This document shows positions 17,122 through 25,168 of a stretch of DNA of 64,000 nt, piece after piece (within the stretch, counting starts at the first letter, position 1; each line of letters opens with the position of its first letter). The DNA is from JBLMXQ01 sp050257855 (GTDB lineage Bacteria; Acidobacteriota; Vicinamibacteria; Vicinamibacterales; CAVVIG01), in assembly GCA_050257855.1 (NCBI GenBank), contig JBLMXQ010000133.1, positions 106,685 to 170,684 of the forward strand, in the 5' to 3' direction. The position numbers and the translations under genes were made by a program. The notes below the pieces were generated by a model, which saw only the letters and a program-made list of their open reading frames with translations, was not told the origin of the DNA and ran no database searches.

Positions 17122-17793
17122 TTACTTTGCCCCCTCGCTGCGCAGCGCCTCGACGAATGGCCGCGTGGCCTCCGGCGGCTCCACTGCCGTGGTCAGCACG
17201 TCCTTCGGCGATACCTGTCCGTACAGATCGCGGTTGTCGTCGGCGTCGGGCTTGATGACGCCGCCCGAGACGTCGATGCCGGCGAACAGCCCCTGGGTCC
17301 GGGAGTACGAGAGGATCTCGGCTCTGAGCTGTGCGTCGGTGGCGGCCCGTGCGTCGCGGCCGACCGGTCCGCCGGCGACCGAGGCCTCGGCGCCGAGCGT
17401 GACCTTGTCGCCGAGCAGCTTCTGCATGCCGCGCTCGTTCATCACGAGCAGCACGAGGTCGATCGACTGCGCGCCGATCTGCAGACCCCAGCTGCCCTTG
17501 CCGATCTGCATGAACACGGGAGCGCTCCAGCCGCCGTTGCGCCGGCAGCTCATGAGCCCGCTGCCGTACTCGCCGCCGAACACGAACGCCGCCTTCTTCA
17601 GCGACGGCACGACGAAGACGCACCGGGCCCGGTTCCAGAGCTGGCTCGGGATGTCCTTGTCCGGCACCGAATGGATCTCGCGCAGCACGGCGGCTGCGTC
17701 CTCGATTCGCTTTCGTGCCTTGCTGGAAATGTCGGCATGAAGGCCGACCGTTGCGACCGCTACGACGGCCACGAGCCCGATCATCTGTCGCAT
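17122..17793 (-). CDS. SYLF-domain (Ysc84-like) lipid-binding protein, exported
   Basis: A 223-residue protein with a signal peptide (MRQMIGLVAVVAVATVGLHA) followed by a SYLF/Ysc84 domain: RCVFVVPSLKKAAFVFGGEYGSGLMSCR, WSAPVFMQIGKGSWGLQIGAQSIDLVLLVMN and FAGIDVSGGVIKPD are typical. In the few studied members the domain binds phosphoinositides or membranes; the bacterial role is not settled. The ATG at 17793 is preceded by GGAGGG; an alternative ATG at 17817 overlaps the stop of the response-regulator gene (ATGA) and would add eight residues. Either way the two genes are closely coupled. Confidence 0.85.
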   Translation of the reverse strand: MRQMIGLVAVVAVATVGLHADISSKARKRIEDAAAVLREIHSVPDKDIPSQLWNRARCVFVVPSLKKAAFVFGGEYGSGLMSCRRNGGWSAPVFMQIGKGSWGLQIGAQSIDLVLLVMNERGMQKLLGDKVTLGAEASVAGGPVGRDARAATDAQLRAEILSYSRTQGLFAGIDVSGGVIKPDADDNRDLYGQVSPKDVLTTAVEPPEATRPFVEALRSEGAK

Positions 17794-17813
17794 GAGTCCC
17801 TCCGAAGCCGGCT

Positions 17814-18530
17814 TCATACCTTGCGGAGCTTGCGGGTGCGCTGGCGGTACTGAAAGGTGCCGCACCCTGAGGGACACTCGAAGTAGTCCCACTGCTCGCT
17901 GTGAAGCGCGTTGACGCCGCCGATGTGGCTGCGCATGTAGGTGAGCGCGTGGTCGCAATTCGGACACAGCAGGGCGGGCGGCTCGACCGGCGGCGCGTCC
18001 GTGACGCGGCGCTGATGCGCGCGCGCCAGGATGCCGGCCCGGCTGTCTCGACCGTCGAGGATCTGGCGCGAGCGCCGGCCATCGGCCGCCCCCTGCCCGG
18101 GCCCGCGCGCCGGGTCGGCCCGTGCGACGCCGTGCGGGCGCTCGACCAGACGCCGGAGTTCGGCCAGCAGCGTCTCGGGCAGACACGGCTTGATGAGGAC
18201 CCTGTCCGCTCCTGCTCCCTCCGCGCGCTGCACGTCGGCGGCGTACGCATCGCCGGTCACGATGACGAGCGCGATCGAGGCGGTCGCCGGGTCGCCGCGC
18301 AGCAGGCGGCAGAGGTCGATGCCGTCGATGCCCGGCAGGCGCGTGTCGGTCACCACCGCGTCCGGCCGGCGCGAGATGGCCTTGGCGAGCGCCTCGCGTC
18401 CGTCGGTCGCGTGATCGACCTCGCAGCGCGCGCGCGTCAGGTACTCCGCGTACATCATCCGGGTGTCGGCGTCCCTGTCGGCGAGGAGTGCGAGCCTGAG
18501 CGACCTCGGCTGTGGCGCAGTGGCGGCCAT
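17814..18530 (-). CDS. Response-regulator receiver protein with a C-terminal cysteine cluster
   Basis: A 238-residue protein. Residues 12-130 are a receiver domain, with the phospho-acceptor Asp in VVTDTRLPGIDG and the conserved Lys in LIKPC. A linker rich in Arg and Ala follows. The last 50 residues carry CPNCDHALTYMRSHIGG and YFECPSGCGTFQYRQRTRK, a CxxC/CxxxC arrangement that could hold a zinc ion. No DNA-binding domain or output enzyme is recognisable, so the zinc-ribbon-like tail may be the effector. It is the first gene of a pair with the SYLF gene and diverges from 18708. No partner histidine kinase is nearby. Confidence 0.8.
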   Translation of the reverse strand: MAATAPQPRSLRLALLADRDADTRMMYAEYLTRARCEVDHATDGREALAKAISRRPDAVVTDTRLPGIDGIDLCRLLRGDPATASIALVIVTGDAYAADVQRAEGAGADRVLIKPCLPETLLAELRRLVERPHGVARADPARGPGQGAADGRRSRQILDGRDSRAGILARAHQRRVTDAPPVEPPALLCPNCDHALTYMRSHIGGVNALHSEQWDYFECPSGCGTFQYRQRTRKLRKV

Positions 18531-18695
18531 CGAAGCGACCGTCAGCGGTTATACGGCACCGGTCGGCAGGTCGGCAAGCGAATTCGTGCCGCCCGCCGGT
18601 CGCCTGCGCGCAGTTTTCATCGGGCCGGTCCGGCGCACGGTTCGTGAAGCCGGGGCGCACGGATTGCACAGCGAGAAGGCGACGCGGGCCGGCGG

Positions 18696-18701
18696 TATAC
18701 T
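18696..18701 (+). promoter_or_regulatory. Candidate -10 element directly ahead of the gene at 18708
   Basis: TATACT lies six bases before the GTG start, placing the predicted transcription start on or next to the start codon (leaderless). No clear -35 is visible. Confidence 0.3.
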
Positions 18702-18707
18702 CCCGGC

Positions 18708-19652
18708 GTGCGGCCCGGTCGCGTGTTGCGGATGGCGGCGGTTCTCGCGGGTGCCGTCGCGGTCGCGGGCGCGGTCCCGCGCGCCGGGGCCTTCACCGTG
18801 GCCGTGCTGCGCCGCGACGGCCTGATCGTGCCGTTCGCCACGTGGGACGGAAAGCACTGGCGGGCCGACTGGCCGCGTCCCGAGCAGAATCCTGATGTCC
18901 CGATCTCGCTGGACAGCGTTCCGACGCGCTGGTGGGGAGATGCCGCGCCGGCCGGCACCTGGCGCGCCTGGACGGACCAGCCGTTCCCACAGACCGTCGG
19001 CGTGCGGCAGCCCGACTGGTTCAAGGCGCAGTGCCTGAGGCAGATCGGACTGCGCACTGACTATCGCGGGCCGGAGCCGCCCCCGCCGCCGACCGTCCAG
19101 CCCTACCCGAAAGACGGCCTCGCGCTGTCGTCGAGCCAACCGGTCGACCGCATCGACATCGTGCCGACCGGCGTCGCCACCGACGTCATGCTCGATGCGT
19201 TCGAGAACGCCGAGAGCCGGCTCCTCGACAACGCCAGGTTCCTGCCGGAGGGCGTTCCGCGCGACCCGGTCGATCGCACGCGCGTGCCGCTGACGATCGA
19301 AGCGTCGTACGCCTTCGGCAAGCCGCCCGCGCCACGGTACTATTATCTCGAGATGAGCCGCGAGTACGACCGGCGTCACACCGCTGAGTCCTGCGCCGGC
19401 GTGGCGTTCGGCGCAGGATGGTTCGTCCGCGGCAGCGCCGGGGATCTGAAGGCCCTCAGCCTCGACGTCTCACTCGCAGACTGCGACCGTTACGGCCTCG
19501 CGTACATGCTGCCGCTCGGGGTGGCCCGGCTGAACGGCCACATCTACTGGATCGCGCAGTGGTCCGGATGGGACTACGAACGATACGGGATCGTGGAGCT
19601 GACGCCGAAGCGCGCGAAGCCGATCTTGACCGTATACGGGGGAAGTTGCTGA
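18708..19652 (+). CDS. Exported protein of unknown function
   Basis: A 314-residue protein starting at GTG 18708, with a signal peptide (about residues 1-28, LRMAAVLAGAVAVAGAVPRAGA). No family is recognised. Features seen are a Trp-rich region (HWRADWPRPEQNPD, RWWGDAAPAGTWRAWTDQPFP), a PEPPPPPTVQPYP linker near residues 125-137, a HTAESCAGVAFGAGWFV segment, and a C-terminal LNGHIYWIAQWSGWDYERYGIVELTP. Five cysteines, one of them the last residue, suggest disulfides in an extracytoplasmic setting. No enzymatic motif is evident and the neighbours do not suggest a role. Confidence 0.75.
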   Translation: MRPGRVLRMAAVLAGAVAVAGAVPRAGAFTVAVLRRDGLIVPFATWDGKHWRADWPRPEQNPDVPISLDSVPTRWWGDAAPAGTWRAWTDQPFPQTVGVRQPDWFKAQCLRQIGLRTDYRGPEPPPPPTVQPYPKDGLALSSSQPVDRIDIVPTGVATDVMLDAFENAESRLLDNARFLPEGVPRDPVDRTRVPLTIEASYAFGKPPAPRYYYLEMSREYDRRHTAESCAGVAFGAGWFVRGSAGDLKALSLDVSLADCDRYGLAYMLPLGVARLNGHIYWIAQWSGWDYERYGIVELTPKRAKPILTVYGGSC

Positions 19653-19694
19653 TCATGTTCACGGGCTTCACAGGTTTCTGAAGGGGGTGGTGGC

Positions 19695-20453
19695 GTGAGG
19701 CTGATGAGGCTTCCGGGGCTCGTCCTGGTGGCGGGGCTCGTCGCGGCGGGCGCGCAGATGTTGCACGCCTCGGACGGGCCGCCGTGGGAGACCGGCACGT
19801 TCTCGATTCTCGGCTACGACCCGGCGACCGGCGAAGTGGGCGGCGCGGTGCAGTCGCGCGTCTTCTCGGTCGGCAACGGCGTCCTCTGGGCCGAAGCCAA
19901 CGTCGGCGTCGTCGCCACGCAGGCGATCGTCGACGTGAGCTACGGTCCGCAGGCGCTCGATCTGCTGCGCAAGGGAATGGACCCGGCGGCGATCGTCAGG
20001 CAAATCTGGCAGCGCGACCCCGATCCGCTGCCGGAGAAGTGGACGAAGCAGGGGCGTCAGTTCGCGGTGATGAACGCGAAAGGCGAGTACGCCGCATTCA
20101 CGGGGCCGAAGGCGCCGGAATGGGCCGGCAACAAGGGAGGGAAGTACTGCACGGCACAGGGCAACATCCTGGCCGGTCCGGCCGTGGTCGACAACATGGT
20201 GGCGGCGTTCGAGAAGACGACCGGCCATCTGTCGCAGCGGCTCGTCGCGGCGCTCGAGGCGGGGCAGGCGGCAGGGGGCGACAAGCGCGGCCAGGAATCG
20301 GCGGCGCTGATCATCGTCAAGAAGGGCGCCGGTGTGTGGCTGAACAACGACGTCGTCCTGCACCTGCAGGTGGACGACAGCCCGGAGCCAATCAAGGAGC
20401 TGCGCCGCCTGGTGGACACATGGAACGAGCACCGGCCCGGGCCCGCGAAATGA
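19695..20453 (+). CDS. DUF1028 family protein, exported
   Basis: A 252-residue protein with a signal peptide (MRLMRLPGLVLVAGLVAAGAQMLHA) and a full DUF1028 domain: TFSILGYDPATGEVGGAVQSRVFSVGNGVLWAEANVGVVATQA, YGPQALDLLRKGMDPAAIV and CTAQGNILAGPAVVDNMVAAFE are characteristic. DUF1028 proteins have an Ntn-hydrolase-like fold and often occur beside peptidases and amidohydrolases, but their activity is unproven. The GTG start at 19695 is chosen for the signal peptide. It converges on pepT with 24 bases between stops. Confidence 0.88.
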   Translation: MRLMRLPGLVLVAGLVAAGAQMLHASDGPPWETGTFSILGYDPATGEVGGAVQSRVFSVGNGVLWAEANVGVVATQAIVDVSYGPQALDLLRKGMDPAAIVRQIWQRDPDPLPEKWTKQGRQFAVMNAKGEYAAFTGPKAPEWAGNKGGKYCTAQGNILAGPAVVDNMVAAFEKTTGHLSQRLVAALEAGQAAGGDKRGQESAALIIVKKGAGVWLNNDVVLHLQVDDSPEPIKELRRLVDTWNEHRPGPAK

Positions 20454-20477
20454 GCAGGTCAGACGGAGCGCGAGGCT

Positions 20478-21722
20478 TCAGGGCGCCCGCTCCTCCCACA
20501 CGCGACACAGTTCGACGATCACCTCGACCGCCTTCTCCATGTCTTCGGACGAGACCCATTCGAGCCGTGAATGGAAGTTGTGCTCGCCCGCGAAGAGGTT
20601 GGGCGTCGGCAGGCCCATGAACGAGAGGCGCGATCCGTCGGTGCCGCCGCGGATGAGGCGCGACCGGACCTCCAGCCCGGCGCGGCGGACGGCTTCGCGC
20701 GCGTACTCGGCGACCTCCGGGTTTCGGTCCAGCACCTCGCGCATGTTGCGGTACTGTTCCTCGACGACGATCTCCAGTCGCGAGCCGGGATAGCGGCCGG
20801 CGGTCTCGCGCGCGAGCTGCTCGACGAGCGCTTCTTTCTCTTTCAGGCCGGCGGTGACGAAGTCGCGGACGATCAGCTTGACCGACGTCCGCTCCACGCT
20901 CGCGCCGACGACGTAGGGGTGCACGAAGCCTTCGTACCGGTCGGTCGTCTCCGGCGACAGGCGATCTTCGGGCAGCCGGTGGACGAAGTCGGCCGCCATC
21001 CGAATCGCGTTGATCATCCGGCCCTTCGCGTATCCCGGGTGCGTGTTGAAGCCGAGGAACGTCACGGTCATCGCGTCGGCGGAGAAGCTCTCGACTTCGA
21101 CTTCGCCGCGTCCGCTGCCGTCCATCGTGTACGCGCAGCGGGCGCCGAAGCGCGCGACGTCGAAATGCGCGGTGCCGCGGCCGATCTCCTCGTCGGGCGT
21201 GAAGGCGATGCGCACGGCGCCGTGCGGAATCTCGGGATGCGCCTGCAGCCAGGCGGCCGCCGTCACGATCTCCGCCACGCCCGCCTTGTCGTCGGCGCCG
21301 AGCAGCGTCGTGCCCGACGCGGTGACGATCCGATGCCCCAGCTGCCCGGCCAGCTCGGGATTGTCCGCCAGGCGCAGCACCGCCGACGGATCGTCGGGCA
21401 GCACGATGTCAGCCCCGTCGTAGGCGTCGTGAACGATCGGCTTCACGCCGGCGCCGCTCATCTCGGGCGACGTGTCCACGTGTGCGACGAAGCCGATTGT
21501 CGGCACGCCTGCCTTCGGGCTCGTCGCCGGAATCGTCGCCATCACGTACCCGAATTCGTCCATGGCGACATCGGCGAGCCCGAGGCCGCGCAGTTCGTCG
21601 GCGAGGGCCCGAAGGAGCACGAGCTGTTTCTCCGTGCTCGGGCATGTCCTCGACCGCTCGTCGGACTGCGTGTCGTACGTCACGTACCGGAGGAAGCGGG
21701 AGAGGACAGGGGAGGCCGTCAT
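20478..21722 (-). CDS. pepT: Tripeptidase T (peptidase T)
   Basis: A 414-residue M20B aminopeptidase that releases the N-terminal residue of tripeptides in the cytoplasm. Metal-site signatures are FVAHVDTSPEMSG, LLGADDKAGVAEI (bridging Asp), TPDEEIGRG (general-base Glu plus ligand), TMDGSGRGEVE and the C-terminal FAGEHNFHSRLEWVS. Length is standard. It is the last gene of the probable ferredoxin-xthA-lysC-pepT transcript; its ATG lies 18 bases after the lysC stop. Confidence 0.96.
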   Translation of the reverse strand: MTASPVLSRFLRYVTYDTQSDERSRTCPSTEKQLVLLRALADELRGLGLADVAMDEFGYVMATIPATSPKAGVPTIGFVAHVDTSPEMSGAGVKPIVHDAYDGADIVLPDDPSAVLRLADNPELAGQLGHRIVTASGTTLLGADDKAGVAEIVTAAAWLQAHPEIPHGAVRIAFTPDEEIGRGTAHFDVARFGARCAYTMDGSGRGEVEVESFSADAMTVTFLGFNTHPGYAKGRMINAIRMAADFVHRLPEDRLSPETTDRYEGFVHPYVVGASVERTSVKLIVRDFVTAGLKEKEALVEQLARETAGRYPGSRLEIVVEEQYRNMREVLDRNPEVAEYAREAVRRAGLEVRSRLIRGGTDGSRLSFMGLPTPNLFAGEHNFHSRLEWVSSEDMEKAVEVIVELCRVWEERAP

Positions 21723-21740
21723 CGCGAGAGGGCCGAGGGA

Positions 21741-23012
21741 TCAGGAAGCCGTGGGGGAACTGACAGTCGATAGCCGAGAGCCGTCAGCTATGAATGTGCG
21801 ATGCAGCGTTCGGACGGCATCGTCTATCGTCGACCGGGGCACCAGCCAGGTGATACGGAACGACGAGGTTGCGACGTCCGACGGTTCGATGCCGGCGGCC
21901 CGGAGGGCGCCGCTTCCCCGGCGCAGGTTTTCGAATGTCGCGTTGATGCCGGCGCCGATGGCGCTCACGGCCGACCGGTCGTCGTCGAGCGTGACGCGGC
22001 CGCCGAACCGCGCGGCGAGGTCGGCGCGGACTCTCGGCTCGTCGTGCAGGTTCTCGCGCGAGATCACGAGCATCATCCGTCCGGCCGTGGCGTGCAACTG
22101 CTTGCCGGCGACGCCGTGCTCGTCGAGGAACACGAGGACCTCATGCAGGTCCGGCCCTGTGGAGCTGCCCGTGGATCCGCCGTTCGAGTCGCCTTCCGCC
22201 GTCATCACGATCACGTCGCGCTCACTCGCAACGCCGACCACCACGCCAGGCATGCGCGGCGGGTATCGCCGGACCACGGTGCCGTCGGCCGCGGGGTCGG
22301 GACCGGGAAGCGGCGACGCCGTCGCCCGCGCGTAGATGGCGATGCCCTGGGCCTTGGCGAACTCCACGGCCTGCGCGTTCAGCACCCTCGCGCCCGACTC
22401 GGCGAGCTCCTGGGTCTCTTCGTACGACAGCGTCGGGATGCGTTGAGCGTCCGGCACGACGCGCGGGTCGGCCGTGTACACGCCGTCCACGTCGGAGCAG
22501 ATCTCGCAGTACTCCGCGCCGAGCGCGGCCGCCATGGCCACCGCGGTCGTGTCGCTCCCGCCGCGACCGAGCGTCGTCACCTCGCGACGGTACGACACCC
22601 CCTGGTACCCGGCGATGACGACGATGCGCCCGCGCGCGAGCTCGTCCTGGACCCGGAACGGGCGGACTTCGACGATGCGCGCGTCCACGTGCCGATCGTT
22701 GGTGATGATGCCGGACTGGCTGCCGGTGAAGCTGATGGCGTCGCCGCCGAGCTCGCGGATCGCCATCGAGAGCAGCGCCATCGCGATCCGCTCGCCGGCG
22801 GTGAGCAGCATGTCGAGCTCGCGCCGGTCGGGGTTGGGCGAGACCTGCTTGGCGAGCGCGAGCAGCTCGTCGGTCGAGTGGCCCATCGCGGACACGACGA
22901 CGACGACGTCGTGGCCGGCGCGCCGGGTCGCCATGACGCGGGCCGCCACCTGTTTCAGTCGCGCCACGTCCGCGACGCTCGAGCCCCCGTACTTCTGGAC
23001 GACAGTGGACAT
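21741..23012 (-). CDS. lysC: Aspartate kinase
   Basis: A 423-residue enzyme that phosphorylates aspartate at the entry to lysine, threonine and methionine synthesis. The N-terminal kinase signature VQKYGGSSVADVARLK, SAMGHSTDELL, GERIAMALLSMAI, GYQGVSYRREVTTLGRGGSDTTAVAMAAAL and CSDVDGVYTADPRVV are present; the C-terminal 140 residues form tandem ACT domains for allosteric control (DLHEVLVFLDEHGVAG; VSAIGAGINATFENLRRGSGAL). The ATG at 23012 starts seven bases behind the xthA stop, inside a TAGGAT-CGCG-ATG context. The second ACT domain is followed by a short Ser/Thr tail. Confidence 0.95.
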   Translation of the reverse strand: MSTVVQKYGGSSVADVARLKQVAARVMATRRAGHDVVVVVSAMGHSTDELLALAKQVSPNPDRRELDMLLTAGERIAMALLSMAIRELGGDAISFTGSQSGIITNDRHVDARIVEVRPFRVQDELARGRIVVIAGYQGVSYRREVTTLGRGGSDTTAVAMAAALGAEYCEICSDVDGVYTADPRVVPDAQRIPTLSYEETQELAESGARVLNAQAVEFAKAQGIAIYARATASPLPGPDPAADGTVVRRYPPRMPGVVVGVASERDVIVMTAEGDSNGGSTGSSTGPDLHEVLVFLDEHGVAGKQLHATAGRMMLVISRENLHDEPRVRADLAARFGGRVTLDDDRSAVSAIGAGINATFENLRRGSGALRAAGIEPSDVATSSFRITWLVPRSTIDDAVRTLHRTFIADGSRLSTVSSPTAS

Positions 23013-23019
23013 CGCGATC

Positions 23020-23772
23020 CTATCCAAACGTCGCCACGACCGGGGCATGGTCGCTCGTTCCGATTTCCCGTTCGACGACGCACGCGGTCGCGCGCGCGGC
23101 GAGCGGGGCGCTGGCGAACACGTAGTCGAGCCGCCAGCCGATGTTCCGCTGCCGCATGTTCCGCCATGGCGCCCACCACGTGAACAGGCCGTCGTTGTCG
23201 GGATCGAGCGCGCGGCCGACGTCGACGAGGCCGCGGCTCAGGATGCGCTCGATGAGGGCGCGCTCCTCCGGCAGCTGTCCAATGGCGCGCGGTTTCCGTT
23301 CCTTCGGATGGACGTCGCGCTCGGTGCGCGCCACGTTCATGTCTCCGCAGACGAGCAGGGCGCGGCCGGGCCTCGCGGCCTGGAAGGCGACCGCGTAGGC
23401 ATCGAGCGCTTCGAGGAACCGCATCTTGGCGGCGAAATCCTTGCCGCCGTTCGGCACGTAGACTGATGCGACCGTCGCGTCGCCGACGTCGACGGTCGCG
23501 ATGCGGGTCTCGTAGTCGAAGTCAGGATGGGCGAAGACGGGGCGCTCCGGGGCGACGGACTTCGCGACGTGCAGCGCCACGCCCGAGTAGCCCTTGCCGC
23601 CGTGCCAGTAGCACCAGTATCCGTCGAGCTGATGGAGAAACAGAGGAATCTGGTCCGAGGCGGCCTTGATTTCCTGGAGGCAGACGACGTCCGGGCGTTC
23701 CTGCGCGATCCAGTCCTGGACCTGCGCCTGACGCGCCCGGATGCCGTTGACGTTCCAGGTCGCGATCTTCAC
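23020..23772 (-). CDS. xthA: Exodeoxyribonuclease III
   Basis: A 250-residue AP endonuclease/3'-5' exonuclease of base-excision repair. All ExoIII landmarks are visible: MKIATWNVNGIRAR, LQEIK (metal-binding Glu), SVYVPNGG, LLVCGDMNVARTERDVHPKE (catalytic Asp and Asn), TWWAPWRNMRQRNIGWRLDYVF and GTSDHAPVVA (catalytic His). The start is GTG at 23772. It is the second gene of the run that begins with the ferredoxin and continues with lysC. An array of 7-base repeats fills the gap on its 5' side. Confidence 0.95.
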   Translation of the reverse strand: MKIATWNVNGIRARQAQVQDWIAQERPDVVCLQEIKAASDQIPLFLHQLDGYWCYWHGGKGYSGVALHVAKSVAPERPVFAHPDFDYETRIATVDVGDATVASVYVPNGGKDFAAKMRFLEALDAYAVAFQAARPGRALLVCGDMNVARTERDVHPKERKPRAIGQLPEERALIERILSRGLVDVGRALDPDNDGLFTWWAPWRNMRQRNIGWRLDYVFASAPLAARATACVVEREIGTSDHAPVVATFG

Positions 23773-23774
23773 GG

Positions 23775-23851
23775 AGCTTTCGGCTGTCAGCTTTCGGCTG
23801 TCGGTCTGCTGACAGCCGACAGCTGATGGCTGATGGCTGACGGCCGACAGC
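23775..23851. repeat. Degenerate 7-base tandem array between ferredoxin and xthA
   Basis: Heptamers such as CGGCTGT, CAGCTTT, CCGACAG and CTGATGG run head to tail; the left part (GGCTGT) and right part (ACAGCC) are reverse complements, so the array can fold back on itself. It resembles the longer array at 40671-40873 and fills almost the whole gap inside a probable operon. Confidence 0.7.
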
Positions 23852-23856
23852 GCCGG

Positions 23857-24231
23857 TCAGAACCGCGCGTGAGCCGCCTGCCGCTCGGCGGCCGGTACGG
23901 CCATGATGTCGGCATGCGCCGCGATGTGCGCCTTGACGATCTCTTCGGCCTTCGCCATCGCGTCGGCGTCGCCATTCCGGTAGACCGCGTTGGCCTCGAT
24001 CAGGTCCTTCTGGTGCGCCGGCGTCGCGTCGGGGCTCTCGTAGATGGCCGCAACGGGGCACGCTGGTACGCACGCCCCGCAGTCGATGCATTCCTCGGGA
24101 TGAATATAGAGCATCGTCGTCTGCGCGAACTCGGGCTCGTCCTTGCGCGGGTGGATGCAGTCCACCGGGCACACGTCCACGCAGGCGGTGTCCTTGGTCT
24201 CGATGCACGGGTCGGTAATGATGAAGGGCAT
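23857..24231 (-). CDS. Two-cluster ferredoxin
   Basis: A 124-residue soluble electron carrier with an N-terminal ferredoxin domain (IITDPCIETKDTACVDVCPVDCIHP and ECIDCGACVPACPVAAIYES), that is two Cys-rich cluster sites for 4Fe-4S and/or 3Fe-4S centres. The C-terminal 45 residues (AKAEEIVKAHIAAHADIMAVPAAERQAAHARF) form a charged helix. The spacing of the first cluster (Cys at 9, 17 and 21, with a further Cys at 25) fits the seven-iron type found in Acidobacteriota and Actinobacteria. The ATG at 24231 gives the canonical MPFIITDPC start. It may head the transcript through xthA, lysC and pepT. Confidence 0.92.
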   Translation of the reverse strand: MPFIITDPCIETKDTACVDVCPVDCIHPRKDEPEFAQTTMLYIHPEECIDCGACVPACPVAAIYESPDATPAHQKDLIEANAVYRNGDADAMAKAEEIVKAHIAAHADIMAVPAAERQAAHARF

Positions 24232-24374
24232 GTGTGCGTCTCCAGATGTCGAGCGGTGTCGGGGGCGGACGAACCACCTCCCGAGCACCGAATACTATCG
24301 AAAACAGCCGCGCCGCGCCAGCCCTGCGCCCCGCTCGCAGCCGGCGCGCGGCCGGCGCGTGAGGGGACAGGGAC

Positions 24375-24380
24375 TATACT
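24375..24380 (+). promoter_or_regulatory. Candidate -10 element ahead of the chlorite-dismutase-family gene
   Basis: TATACT eight bases before the ATG at 24389, predicting a transcript with almost no leader. No clear -35 is visible. Confidence 0.3.
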
Positions 24381-24388
24381 GAAAAACC

Positions 24389-25129
24389 ATGAGCCAACCG
24401 GAACATCCCGAGCGCCGGCGCGGTCCCGAGCCGCCGGATCTGAGCGAGAAAGGCGGGATGAAGAACGGGCAGCCGCAGCGATCCGACGAGCGGCTGTTCA
24501 TGCAGCTGCTCGCCTTCGGCGGCTGCCGGGACACGAGGCCGCTGGCGGACGCCCTGTCCCATTCGGGGCTCGACGGCGTGCTGTACGAGGACGTCAACGA
24601 CCCGCACGGCGTCGCGCTGCTCACGCTCGCGCGAAACCCGGCGGTGTTCGTCGATCGGGTGCGGCCGTTGCTCAATGCGCCGCCGTTCTCCGCGCTCTCG
24701 CAGAAACCCGAGTACACCATGCTCGGACGGACGTACTCGCTCGGGTACGAGCCCGATCTCGCCGAGGTGCTCGTGCATCGGCCGCGGCGCACGGTGCTCA
24801 CGCCCGAGTGGACGTGGGCCGTGTGGTATCCGCTGCGCCGGAGCGGCCGGTTCGCGCAGCTGCCGGCCGAAGAGCAGCGCGTCATCCTCGCCGAACACGG
24901 CGCGATCGGGATGTCGTTCGGGGCCGCCGACTACGCGCACGACATCCGCCTCGCGTGTCACGGGCTCGACAAGGCCGACAACGACTTCGTCGTCGGCCTC
25001 GTCGGCAAGGAGCTGTTTCCCCTGTCGGCGGTCGTCCAGTCGATGCGGAAGACGCAGCAGACCGCCCTCTACCTCGAGCGGCTCGGTCCGTTCTTCGTCG
25101 GGCGCGCCGTGTGGCAGGCGCCGGTCTGA
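24389..25129 (+). CDS. Chlorite dismutase / HemQ superfamily heme protein
   Basis: A 246-residue protein of the chlorite dismutase superfamily, which includes true chlorite dismutases, dye peroxidases and coproheme decarboxylase HemQ. The domain begins at LFMQLLAFGGCRD (about residue 36); YTMLGRTYSLGYEPDL, EHGAIGMSFGAADYAHDIRLACHGLDKADNDFVVGLVG and RKTQQTALYLERLGPFFVGRAVW give the heme-pocket pattern. The Pro/Glu-rich first 30 residues look like an unstructured extension. Heme synthesis (HemQ-like) is the likeliest job in a bacterium of this kind, but the substrate-defining residues cannot be judged by eye. It stands alone, convergent with the amidase. Confidence 0.82.
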   Translation: MSQPEHPERRRGPEPPDLSEKGGMKNGQPQRSDERLFMQLLAFGGCRDTRPLADALSHSGLDGVLYEDVNDPHGVALLTLARNPAVFVDRVRPLLNAPPFSALSQKPEYTMLGRTYSLGYEPDLAEVLVHRPRRTVLTPEWTWAVWYPLRRSGRFAQLPAEEQRVILAEHGAIGMSFGAADYAHDIRLACHGLDKADNDFVVGLVGKELFPLSAVVQSMRKTQQTALYLERLGPFFVGRAVWQAPV

Positions 25130-25168
25130 TCAAAGCCAGACCACCGGGTGACGTTCGCGCCTTCGTGG

